DNA from: Toxoplasma gondii ME49
Lineage: Eukaryota > Apicomplexa > Conoidasida > Eucoccidiorida > Sarcocystidae
Direction: 5' to 3'
Assembly: GCF_000006565.2 (NCBI RefSeq)
Contig: NC_031474.1
Coordinates: 3,197,662-3,261,661 of the forward strand
Length of the DNA stretch: 64,000 bases
Part shown: positions 13,201 through 23,841 of the stretch, piece after piece
Position numbering within the stretch: the stretch's first letter is position 1
Layout: each line of letters begins with the position of its first letter
Notes under the pieces: model-generated
What the model was told of the DNA's origin: nothing
What the model saw: the letters and a program-made list of their open reading frames with translations, nothing else
Databases searched by the model: none
Position numbers and translations under genes: made by a program

Positions 13201-15053
13201 ACTCTACCGACAATCGCGCTTTCTGCGTGGAAAAAAAAAACTGGAGTCCCTAACATCAACGCCTAGACGCGTCTGAATCTCTCACCAGTCCAAATACAGA
13301 AAGCGCTTCGTCGCCCACCGAAAAAAGAAAAAACATTTCGACTCCAACACTCCACTCCGAGGAACGCCCTCGCTACACTAAGGCGAAATAAAACGAAAGC
13401 AGACATCCAAGCCATGCATGCATCCTTACACCTACACTCATATACAAATACAACGATTCATATATATATATATATATATGCATATACATATGTCCATATA
13501 GATATATATATATATATATATATACATTTCTTCATATATATACATATATGCATGTAAATGTATATATATATATATATATATATGAGCATGTTGACGGATA
13601 TAACGTGTATAAAGACATCGATGTGTACAGACATATATTGAAGTAATTTGCAGGCATTCGGTGGACTTTGTCTTGTCGTTTTTGCGTTGATGCAATGCGG
13701 GGAGTCGACGCAGCCTCAGAAATATGTGGACACCGCGTCTTTCAGCCACCAGTTCACGTTAGGAAGCGCATGAGTGCATGAGCGGAGAGCGCTCCCCGGA
13801 GGCTCGGGTGTGACAAAGAGAAAGTCGTTTTCAGAATTCAGAAGAGTCCGTCTTCCTGTGTTAGTCAGCCGAGTTCGAACACAGCGCGGCAAACAAATGG
13901 CAGCGCCTTTCCTTGTTGACGTGGAGAGATCGAACAAAGCCTCCGCAGATGCAAGTAAATGTAAGCACATAGACATATACACATATGTAGATATGTTACG
14001 GGTGTCGAGAGAAGTTAAAATCTTGATCGAATATGCTTTGGGAACTCTGCAGAGAGACGAAGTGAGAGAATACCCTGCGCGCTCCTTTCATGAGGACTGT
14101 ACACACCGACAGATGACTGCAGATTTGACAAGATGCCGTTTCGCAAGACACACACCGTCCGCTGTGGAGAAAGAGCTTCAGAGACCAAGAAGACTGGTGG
14201 AACCTTTTTTGAGATTCAAGAAGCGAAGGGTATACCGACCTGAAGGGAGGGCAATGTTGAGGAAGACATCCTCGGTATAAATGTCCCTGAAGGGAGGCGC
14301 CAGAGTCAGATTGAGTGTGTACCGATGCGCGTCTGCATGTTTGACCATGACTGTTCGTGCTGGCAAATTGTACTGAACCTGGAAGTCGGTGTTCCAGCCT
14401 CCAAGGAGAGGGAAACGAGGATACAGCTGCGCCACACAGAGTTCGACAACGCGCATGCGGACACCGGAGAAACTGTCTTGCTCTTTGTTTACCGGGAAAC
14501 TGTCTTCCTGAGCGCTTGTCGCTCGTCTCAGTCTCCTCTCTCGCTCTCTCGTTCTGTCTCCATGTCTCTCGTGTCGCTCCGAACATCTCTTTCTCTCCCC
14601 TTTCTCGCTCCCTTCGCCTCTCCTTCCTTTCTTCTCTCCTTCCTTTCTTCGCTCCTTCCTTTCTTCTCTCCTTCCTTTCTTCTCTCCTTCTGGAGTACCT
14701 CCAGTTCCGTGTAGATCGGCTGGGCCTCGGGACCGACGCGCGCCGCTCTCGTGGACGAGACGTTTCCGATCTGGTCGAAAACCTCGAGGGAGAACGCCCG
14801 CTTCGGCAGCGCAGCGACGAGGTGTGTGAGCATGTGAGAGGCCGGAGGCTCGCGCGGGTCGTTCACTTCGTCTTTCTTCATATGCCGCGAAAAACGAGGC
14901 GCGCCAGGCTGAATCCCCTGCAGTGCTGCAGCCGTGATGGCGTCGTACGATCCCTAAAACCACACCCAAATACGGAACTACACGCGCACATAAAAGTAGA
15001 GATATCCACATACGCAGGCATACCTACATATCTATACACATATAAAAGTATGC

Positions 15054-15085
<32 letters not shown>

Positions 15086-18000
15086 GTAGAGACGGAGGGA
15101 CACCGCGTCGCCCGTCCGAGCGAAAGAGAGGAATGGGCGCATGTGAGCGTGATGGCGCCTCTAGGAAGAGGGGACAGGTTCATCGTCTGCAGGAAAGGGA
15201 GCGTCGGATCCCATCGAGAAGTCATGTTCATCGAGAAGCCGAGCGGTGGTCTGGTGTGTCTTGTGTTTGTGTCTACCTCGAGTTTCGCCGCGTCGTTATG
15301 GAGTCGATACCACTCGTGGAAGAAGATGTTGCCGAAATGCGAGACCTCAACAAATCTCTCTGCCGACAGAAAGTAGCCCAAATGGAGCGGCAGCGGCATG
15401 TGCAGCACGAACGGTTGCCCGACTTCGAACGGCAAAGTCGGACCAGGCGCGACGATCATCCACGGACCGTCTGGCTGCGACTCCTGCTTGAATCCGTACT
15501 GAGGAGGAAACCACAACGCGAACGCTCGACGGTTGAGAGACAGCAAACGAACAGCGACTCGCGACAGGGAGGCTCCGCGAGCGAGAAAACCTAGGCATGG
15601 ACAGGCACACGGAAACTCGAGACAGAAGCAAGCTAGGAAGAATGAAACCTCAGAGGGGGAGCGGGACTCGGAGCACTGCAGAAAGAGAACGGAGAGGAGC
15701 CAGGAAGGCGGAGGACGACAGGGAGCAGGGCGCCAGGTCACCGCATGCAGCTGCACAGACGGATCGCAGCAACGTCCTTTCTGACAGCGCCGGGGACTCC
15801 TCCGCGAGGGAGACGCAGGCAGGACTGAGCAACGCAAACTCTTTCACACATCTCATCCGTTCACGAGGAGTTGCCATGGGTGGGCTGCAGATCAGATCGA
15901 CGGAGACCGCCTCCCCTTCGAGACAGAAGAACTCCCGCAGCAACCGGCAGAAACATGTCACGGACAAACCAGCGCCCTCGAGTGTGCCTCCTGCAGCGAG
16001 AGTTCGCCTACTTTCTTCATGATGCGCGTCGCTCCTGCAGGGCCTAAAGAAGTCCCAGGCGCCAACGCAACCGCAGTTGAACTCCCGTGGAGGACGGGAT
16101 ACGGCGAAGGCCAGGCAGACGTCGAGACGAAAAGAACAGACTGGACCGCGCCCAAAGGCGCCGCTCGCGGCACTGGGCGATACGCGCGTCCTGCAGACAG
16201 CAGGCGCAACCGGAGAGAGAAAGTGGAGGCTGCGAAGCGAAGAGTACGGAGAACCATCGAAAATGGAAAGACACAACCACGCGTTCAAACGCCACCGTCA
16301 CAATCCCTTGGTCTCGCCTCGTTGTCGGTCTTTCTCTTGAACTCCTTTGTCCGTTCCTCTCTGTCTCGGTCTCGGTGTCGCCTTGTTCTCGCTGCCTCGT
16401 GACGTCTCACCTAAGATGTAGGTGATCTCGATGTGCGTTCTTCCTTGAGGCTCCAGCGGCTTCCGAAGATGCAACTCCAGGAGGAGAGGGCGGCACTCAT
16501 CTTCCCCTTCTTCTCTCGTGCTCCGGGCCAGATCGTTCGCGCCGCTTCTCCCGCCAGAAGGAGAGTCTGCAGCGACGCCCGCGGCGACCTGCAGCGCCTG
16601 GTCGACTTCTTCAAAGAGGAGGGCGTCGTGTGAGAGAGAAGCAGGTGTGTGCGGAGAGAATGACGAAATGCGGGGACGCTCTGAGATGGCGTCAAAGGAG
16701 ACAGTTTGCCCGTTCTGTTTGGCTGCCATCCAGCCGACCTGAAGAGAGAAGAAGGGGAAGCGAGACGCATGCAGTCGAAAAACGAAAACCACAGAACTCC
16801 AGGCTTCTCGGGTGGCCGGCGTCGCGTCCTCAGCTGCCCTGCATCCGTCCACGCTACTTTATCTTCCAGCTTTCTTTTCAGCTCTTTTCTCTGCGTCGCC
16901 ATTCTCTCTTCTTCTGCGTGACTCGCCTCTGTGGCGGCTGACTCTCCCCTCGTCTGTATCCGGTCTTTCCCTCTCCTCTAGGTCTTCTCTGTTCTCTCGC
17001 ACCTGCACGGCCTCGTGAAAGGGGAGGAGAAACGCGAGGTTCTCCACTGCAGACGCTCCATGATTGGCCACTGTCGTCCTGATGGTCACCTTGACTTGCC
17101 GCTTCATGTCGAGGCGCCGTTCCAGCTGAAAAGTTCAGAAATCAAAGCAGCTAACGTACAGCGTCACTGAAACGTTTGAGCGTTTGAGCAGGGTGGACGC
17201 CAGCTCGCCGAAGACGACGGGGGCGCAGGACTTTCATGAGCGAAAGGGGAATAAGAAGAAAACGCAACAGCGCGAACGAAACGCGACTAGACGCGATGGC
17301 CAGAAGGTTACGTCCAGGACGCTCTTGAGCGAAGGAACTCAGCAAAAATGTGACAGCGAAAGATGCATTTTGTCTCGCTCGTCTCTCTCTGTCGCATGCA
17401 CAGGCACAACCACCAGACCAACGTGGAAACAGCCTAAAAGAAAACTCAAAAATCCGCCCCGCTGATGATCTCTGGGCGCGAAGGAATGGCAAACACACCA
17501 GCGAGGGAACGCCAGGTGTGCCTGGTGAAAGTTCCACCTTGTTTCTCGTGTGATGCAGAGCGGCCTTCGACAGCTTCTTCGCAGACATTTTGTGTGAACC
17601 AGCGCATAGTTCGACGAGTACCTTCTGCTCCGGCCGGGAAGACGGACGAAGAGCCTCACCTTTTCAATCACGACTCCCGTTTTCATGGCCTTTTCAAGGA
17701 TCTCGGAAGTCTCTTCGCCTCTGCGCCAAGTGTGGCGGGAGCTCGTCTGCTTCGTGCTCTCCCGCAGCCGCTCGCCTAGCCTCCTGAGAGCAGCCAAGCC
17801 GCATGCGCTCGCGTCGACAGGGTACGGGAGAGGATGGTGGAGATCTGGACTTCTGTGCGCTATTTCGAGGGAATCGAAGCGAAAGTCCTTCGCCTCGGCA
17901 AGCAGCAGAGCACCCAGTGGACATGAGAGCGGCCAGGGAGACGCGAGACGCAGGAGAAGCGAGAAAAGCCAGAAGAGAAGGAGAAGGAAGAAGACGACAA

Positions 18001-18136
18001 AGAGAACAGGAGTTGACCCACGGGGCTGTCGGGAGCCTGAAGGAGAGCCGGCAGGGATCGACGGCCGCCAAAGAGAAGAGGGGGAAATCCAGAGAGAAAC
18101 GCGAGAAAGAAATGCGTGCATACATAGCGTCGGCAT
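10254..18136 (-). CDS. OST1: Ribophorin I / oligosaccharyltransferase subunit 1
   Basis: ER membrane subunit of the complex that transfers the dolichol-linked glycan to asparagine. Exons, first to last: one ending at 17660, then 17125-17003, 16738-16411, 15572-15277, 14953-14699, 14426-14240, 13046-12770, 12313-12210, 11448-11207, 10412-10254 (TAG). All phases agree from 17660 on. Family matches from memory: VVIEK joined to LERRLDM (like plant LVISKVDRRIDL), VEVSHFGNIFFHEWYRL, DQIGNVSSTR, LYPRFPLLGGW, LPSGAQNVTV and LHSWLDVFTFRPLLKL. One membrane span (ICLLVFVLFLLLIL) is followed by a helical, charged tail ending RAKKED. From LERRLDM on it is about 656 residues, near the usual mature length. 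The start is not settled: the first exon's frame is open to 18463 with ATGs at 18463, 18136 and 18121, and a leucine-rich signal-like stretch lies near 18007-17940. I used 18136 as a guess. Confidence 0.9.
13459..13583. repeat. TA microsatellite cluster in OST1 intron
   Basis: Three blocks of alternating TA (about 13461-13480, 13503-13525, 13560-13583) inside the 1.2 kb intron between the exons 14426-14240 and 13046-12770. Confidence 0.85.
14518..14697. repeat. Pyrimidine-rich tract with CTTTCTTCTCTCCTTC units in OST1 intron
   Basis: Plus-strand pyrimidine tract with a repeated 16-base motif at about 14625-14690. It sits directly downstream (in the minus-strand sense) of the donor site at 14698. 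Confidence 0.8.
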
Positions 18137-19336
18137 CGAAAGAGCGATTTCCAGTGCTTCATCACTGGGGTCTGAGGCGGTCGCCACAACAGCGTTGGCG
18201 ACGTCCGGTGCGGCACCCGTCGCTTTGCCCTTTTCTCTCCAGCGGATGCCTTGGACCCATGCGCCAGCTCGATGAGACGCGAAACCTGCAAAAGGGCAAG
18301 ACGAGGAAAAAGAAGAAGACGGCAGCGCGAACGGCAGCGCGAGCGGGAAGAAAACGGAGGCAAACGAAGAGCCGAGGGGAACTGGCACAGGCGACAGGCA
18401 CCGCCAGGTCGCAGGACTCTCTGGAGCGGAAACCGGAGACACCCGCGTCGAACCAGTCTCCATGGTGTCTCTTTGTGGGGAGAAAAAACCAGGAAGCTCT
18501 GAACTCTGAGTCCAACGTGTAGCGCCTGGACTCCCCGGAAACAGCTGACAAATACTCCTGTCTCCGCGAGGACTGCTTCTGAGAAGAAGCCTGCAGAGGC
18601 GCCTGTGTCGGAGGTGAATCCTACCAGATTCTCGGCTTTGACGATGAGAAAGTTCAGAAGCTGAAAAAACGCAAGACTACAAGACGCGTGAAGAATAAAA
18701 AACAAAGAGGTCTCGGAAGCAAACAAGCAAACAACGCGGCAGCCTGCTCGGTGTGGTGTGCAGAGAGAAAGCGGCTCTGCCTCCACAGATCGCGACGAAG
18801 GGAAGACTCGAGGGACGTACCAGCAGGTTCTCGCGCCCCTCGAAACGAAAGCGGCAAACAACAAAGTGAAGCAAATGGAAACCGACCCTCCTTGCTGCAC
18901 CCGCGCCGGTGGTGCACACCGCTGTGCATGCATTGCGTTGACGACCGGCAGATGTGCAGAGAGAATCTGCATGTGCTGGCGTCGGCGAGAAAAATCGGGA
19001 AACACCGAAATCTCTGACGCCATGCGTCGCGAGATCTCGAAAACGCAAAACAAGAGACACCGCATCTGCGAAGAAAGAGCTGAGGAGCGGCTCTTCCGTC
19101 AAGGCGACCGCGACGGCCTCAAAACCTGAACGCATGCGCTTTCGGAGAGGTCACTTCTCGCCAAAGTTTTCGCCTGGACCGCAGAGACGCGGCGAGAACC
19201 GAGGGGGAATGAGTCCGAAAAAAATCACTGACTCAACGTCTCCACTTTCCTGCAACGTCCCGAGGGCCGTAGAAACAGCGAAACGCGACACCCGAATGCA
19301 CTTTCGCGTCCATATAAATCTGTACAGATATATAAA

Positions 19337-19379
<43 letters not shown>

Positions 19380-21001
19380 TACCTGGCTTACACACACATA
19401 TATATATGACGTATGACGTAAATACGAACGTGAGAGTCTTGAGGACAGAGTGGTTAGAAAAGCCTGTGTTTCTTTCCTAGTAACCACGGGCGTCGAGAGA
19501 GCATGTATGTCGTGACTGGACTCTGATAATCTGTTTCCCCGTCTTGATCTCTACGGATCTCTGGAGCGCATGCAGTCCCTGAGAACATGTCGCGTCGCCT
19601 TCTCTGGCTTCTGGAAGGAAGGGAGCATGGTGTCTCCTCCCTCTGTTGCTGTGCCTTTTTCTTGTTCCCCCCCCTCACAGTCGTTTACTCACTCTGCACA
19701 TTCTTCTCAGGAAGCCAAAGGAGCCTTTAAAAGCAGTCCCCGAAGAACAGGGAGGCCGCTCTTGTTCCCCTTCTGCATCCAGTTCTTCGCTGTGAATTAG
19801 AGTGTGTGCGCGCAGTACGTACTAATATTCACGGAGATAAAACGGTCGGTTTGTGTGAATCTCCGAAAAATCCGGAGCAGCCTGCCGCCTCGCGGACTCC
19901 TAGGGCAAAGCAACGGTCTAGGACGTAGGTTGCCGTGCTCACGTCTTCCAGCTGCGGGCGGAGAACTTTTTCTACTGCGTGATACCGAGAAAAGTTTTGA
20001 ATTTCAAGGTTCTACTGGGACTCCTGTTTGCGAAACCGCTGAGCCTCTAACTCAGAAGCTACTGGTTCCACGAAAAGCAGGACATCGCGTGGAGAGTCGG
20101 AAACGCCCAGAGGGGTGTTTACGGTTTTACAGTTTCCGGTGCCGCGCTTCGAGTTCTCGGCGCATGCACGGCCAGCAAAAACGTTTGCCGTCCAGCTGCT
20201 CAACGAGGAACCGGTAAAGAAACCAAGAATTGCGTCTCTCTGCGCGAAAAAGCCTCTGAGGCTCGAGTCTCGGCTGGGTGCCTGCGGTCACCTCACCCAG
20301 AACGAAGACTCCTCCTCGGGAGTCCATGTTCGCGCATGAATCAGTCCGTTGAAGAAGAATAAAACTGCATTTTGGACCTGCGGTCACTGCGTCGGCTGAT
20401 ACGCGGGTCTTTACGGCTACAAAGTGGAGCATTCCGCAATAAGGAAACACAGCAGGAGAAGCGAAGAAAGAGTTTCCAAGAAAGCGCGTTTAACCGAGAC
20501 TGGCGAAGCCCCGCAGAAGGCGAGCGCGTGCTCAGTAGACAGAGACTCTGAAAATGGCAACGGTCCCGAAGAAAGGAGAACTTTGAAACGTTTGTTCTCC
20601 CTCCTCGGAGCTGGGCGGGGATGCTTCGTGGCAATGGTCTTAGGCCGTTGGATGCGGTTCTTTTCTCGCCTTTAGGTGAAAACAGCAAGACTTTTGAGAG
20701 CGCATGTGCACAGGAAAAAACTTTCTGGAACTTCCAGGTGAGAACTACTTTGGCTAAAACATGATCGCCCTTCTGTTCGACAGTCGGCGATTGGTGGCGT
20801 CCGGCCGGGACTTTGAAGGTCACCATCGGAGACCAAGCGAGTCCCCTGAGACAGCAGAAAAACGCGTTTGAGTCCTCTCGTTCCCCCTGACGTCTTCTTC
20901 CCCCTCTTGCGACACAGGTGAGCAAGACGACGCAGCCTTCGAGTTCGCCTCGAGAGACATGATGGACATGCGTCTGCAGTTCTTCTTTCTGCGAGCTGCC
21001 G
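18137..21001. other. Region upstream of OST1 and downstream of the FAM32A-like gene
   Basis: Expected to hold the OST1 5' UTR or promoter and the FAM32A-like 3' UTR. On the minus strand an isolated exon-like piece, 18660-18625, has a strong acceptor (TTTTTTCAG) and donor (CTG/GTAGG) and would encode LLNFLIVKAENL. A second, 18285-18124, has an acceptor TTTTGCAG and donor TAT/GTATGC and joins it in phase 0. An ATG at 20326 with good context opens MDSRGGVFVLG before a GTGAGG donor. These may be upstream OST1 exons or an unrecognised gene. A TA repeat lies at 19339-19372. Confidence 0.35.
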
Positions 21002-22299
21002 CTAGCCGGGGCCAACGCGAGGCTGGTCGAAATCTGAGCAGCCAAAAGAGGAGGAGCGAAGGAATGCGTTCGCTGAGGAGCCTGCGCCGAGATCTAGGGG
21101 AGCCGACGCGCGTTGCCTCAAAGAGACACAAGACGAAACAGGCGCAGAAGCGCAAACGGAGACAGAGACAGGCTCAACGAGCGAAAATTGGGGGGCTGAA
21201 CGTGACGTGAATCCCTCTCCGCAGACGCTCGTCACCATGGAGACGCGAGGATGGAAAAACGGATATGAAAAGAACTTAAAGAATGCACCTGGGCAGTCTC
21301 AACTTTTGCAACTTCTGCAGAGAGGAGCGGCAAGTGTTCTCGAGACTTACGTTCTGAAAGCGAAGCCAGATGAATGTTCAGCTTTTCCATTCTTTGACGA
21401 TGAGTCAACTTCAGTCTCTCGTTCACGCGATCCTTTTCTCTCTTTTTCTGTGCCAGCCGGAAGGCTTTCTCCGCGGGCGTCCAGTTCGGATTCTGCTCTT
21501 CTTCGAGGAGCAGAAGATCCTCGTCGACTGCGAAGAAAAAAGCAGACGCTCGGAGAAAGGAACAGCGTGACTCCCCCCCTCCCCACCGACGGTTCTGTTG
21601 TCTGTGACCGCTTCTTTTTCCTGCGTCAGTCGCGCTCTCTCGGCCGCATGCCAACATACACAGGTTCTCTTTTTCCTACACAGGGCCGTGACTTCTGCTG
21701 TTGAGATCGCGGCAGAAAGCTCCCCGAATGCCTCCCTTTCGCGTTTTCTTCTCTCCCTTTCTTCCCCGCGCGTAAGCACAAGCTCCCAAGCAACCTGAAC
21801 GCGTGGAGAGCCGCTCTCGCAAGCATGCCTTCGAGTACGGAACTGCGCCGAGACGTGTATGGGGCACAGCGAAGCATCTGGAACTTGGTGCATCGCATTC
21901 TCCTCCCCACGACGCCCTCTCGAGCTCCGGGTCTCTTGAGAAGGTGACACACACAGTTCGTGAATCGCTTCTCTTCTCTCCCTGCTTCGCATCCGTTCTG
22001 TGCGCCTCTCTCTGCCTCCTTTTTCTTTCCTGCTCTTCGTTCCGCGAGTGCAGCCGCCTACCTTCTTCGTCTCCTACGGGGTACCGCTCCTCACAGGTTT
22101 CTTCAGCTTCTGCGTTTCGTTCCTTGTATCTCTTGTCTTCTTGTTCTTCTCCGAATCTCTCGACTTTCTCGCGCTTCACCTCGCACGCGTCGTCGTCGTC
22201 GTCTCTCTTTCTCTTCTTTTTCTTCTTCTTCTCGTTCGACGGCAGGCCCTTCCCCTTGAGGATGAGGCGCCCCCCGATCGCGGCGTCGTACCGCGACAT
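21002..22299 (-). CDS. FAM32A-like small basic nuclear protein
   Basis: Three exons: 22299-22095, 21527-21351 and a 32-base last exon 21033-21002 (TAG), giving 137 residues in consistent phase. The start ATG at 22299 opens MSRYDAAIGGRLILKGKG, the family's conserved N-terminal block (G-L-LKGKG). A run of Lys/Arg then Asp residues follows, resembling a nuclear or nucleolar signal. The second exon carries WTPAEKAFRLAQKKRE and THRQRMEKLNIHLASLSE, and the micro-exon supplies HFDQPRVGPG, matching the family end (SLSEHxDIPKVGPG) from memory. Human FAM32A is about 112 residues. The protein is linked to spliceosome structures and the nucleolus in other eukaryotes; its role here is inferred. The first donor chosen is ACCT/GTGAGG, because the next one (CG/GTACCC) breaks the frame. 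Confidence 0.88.
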
Positions 22300-23082
22300 G
22301 GGGATCTCGAAGAAAGACCTCAAGCGTGACGCTCGAAAGTGAGAAAAAACCGAAAGGAAGCAACCGCCGCAAAGACTCGGCCGCAGCAGAGAAGCGAGGC
22401 AAATACTCCGAGAGACACTCGGTTTCCACGGAATGGGTAGGAGCTGCACAAACAGACAGAAAAAAGGAAGCGACAGATAGAGGCCGAGGCAACAGAAAAC
22501 GAAAGTCACGTGTGAGACCATGCTCGCGCAAAGGAACCACAGAAGTTTTTTTTTATTTCTGCAACGAATTCCAGCGGTCTTCGCTCTCGTCCTTGAAGTG
22601 CAAAAAGGACAGGCGCAGCAAGGCAGAGGAAAGAAATGAAATATGGTGACAAAAAAGAACTGTCTCCATTAAACCCCCAGACGTCACATGCAGTGTTGCT
22701 GTATTTTTCCCCTGCTTCACAGCACAGCAGTCCAGCGAGAGTAGGTGGAGAGTCATGAAGAAATATTCGTTTTCCTCGTAACTGCAGGTCCATTTTTCTG
22801 TTTCATGCACGCACCGGCTGAAGCTCAACGCCGGTCGAACGTTGCCGCGTTTCTTGTCCAGATTTCCTCCCAAGTTTCGAGACTTGCGACGCTTCTCCGG
22901 CAGTGAAGCGGCAGGTCCTGCGCGCACAGGTCTAGCGTCCCCAGAGACGCACAAAGAAGAGGCAAACGAGAGACGGAACGCACAGAGAACAAGAGGAAGA
23001 AGACAGGAGAGAAGGAAGAGATTGAGGGGAGAGAGAAAAGACAAGAGACTTCTTCAGTGAATGTGCAGTGGAAACGCGCGCT

Positions 23083-23841
23083 CTACTCCTCGCGCTCCCG
23101 ACTGCCGGCCGGTCGCTGGTCGGCGACCCAGTGGAAGAAGAAGATGAGGAGAAGAGCGACGACGCCTGAGAAAAAAGAAGAAGCCAGAACGGAGAGGTAT
23201 AAGAGCAGAAACGAGGCGAGGCGAACACGACGAAGCAACCACGGGGAGAAGAGAACTACAAGGAACAAAGGGAAGGGAGAAAACGGGTGCGAACAGAGAG
23301 ACGAAGCGAGAGATGTTTGCGCAGGCTGGACGATGCCTGCTACTTGCAGCTCGTTCAGTCTCTCGGGGATTTCACAAGTCCCGAGAAGGGAGCGCGCGGT
23401 GAGCAGAGGGAAACAAGAGGCTTGAGAGAGACGGAACAGAAAACGGAGCACAGCAGGAAAAGCGAACAGTTCACCCAAGAAGCGCCAGCCAGAGAAGAAA
23501 AAGCATGCACATGCAGAGGCAACGGAGGGGGGAAGGCCAAGTGTCGGACTCGAAAAGAGCAGGAGAGAAGTCAAAAGGACTTCCTCTTCGAAGGTCTCCT
23601 AGCCAGGAATTTCCCCGCAATGGAACAAGAAAAAGTCAAACAGCAGGGCCATTCAGAGGACGCGGGCACTTCGACTGTCTCTGCAGAAGCCAGGAAGAGC
23701 GGAGAGTTGGACCTCGAGAGGAAAGGGGGACAGCCCTGCATCGAGGAGGACAGAGAACATGCGCGGAGAGCGAGGAACCTGGAAAAGAGCGAAAGCTCGT
23801 ACCTGCGATGTTGGCAAAGAGATAAGCCTCGTACTCCATTT
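23083..23841 (-). CDS. VMA21-like V-ATPase assembly factor, C-terminal exons
   Basis: VMA21 is a small two-span ER protein that helps assemble the V0 sector of the vacuolar ATPase. Two exons are clear: 23841-23803 (acceptor CTTTCCAG, donor GCAG/GTACG) and 23165-23083 (acceptor TTTCTCAG, stop TAG). Joined in phase they read MEYEAYLFANIAG then VVALLLIFFFHWVADQ, and end GSREREE. This matches, from memory, the second membrane span and tail of VMA21 (RDSYFYAAIVAVVAVHVV...AWNEG). The first span and start were not placed. A candidate in the right direction is the hydrophobic stretch at about 24311-24273 (LPFCVFFSPIIGFAYS), but no clean splice sites in phase connect it. The family call rests on about 40 residues. 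Confidence 0.6.

Noticed and set aside
13716..13982. Possible OST1 exon (RRTLLNSENDFLFVTPEPPG) with acceptor CTAACACAG
   Set aside because: It fits phase at its start but has no donor before its stop, and the direct join 14240 to 13046 reproduces the conserved LPSGAQNVTV segment.
22553..23044. Minus-strand frame beginning with a signal-peptide-like sequence (MSFLSPLNLFLLSCLL)
   Set aside because: It lies just beyond the VMA21-like stop codon, matches no family and has no flanking exon evidence; probably 3' UTR.
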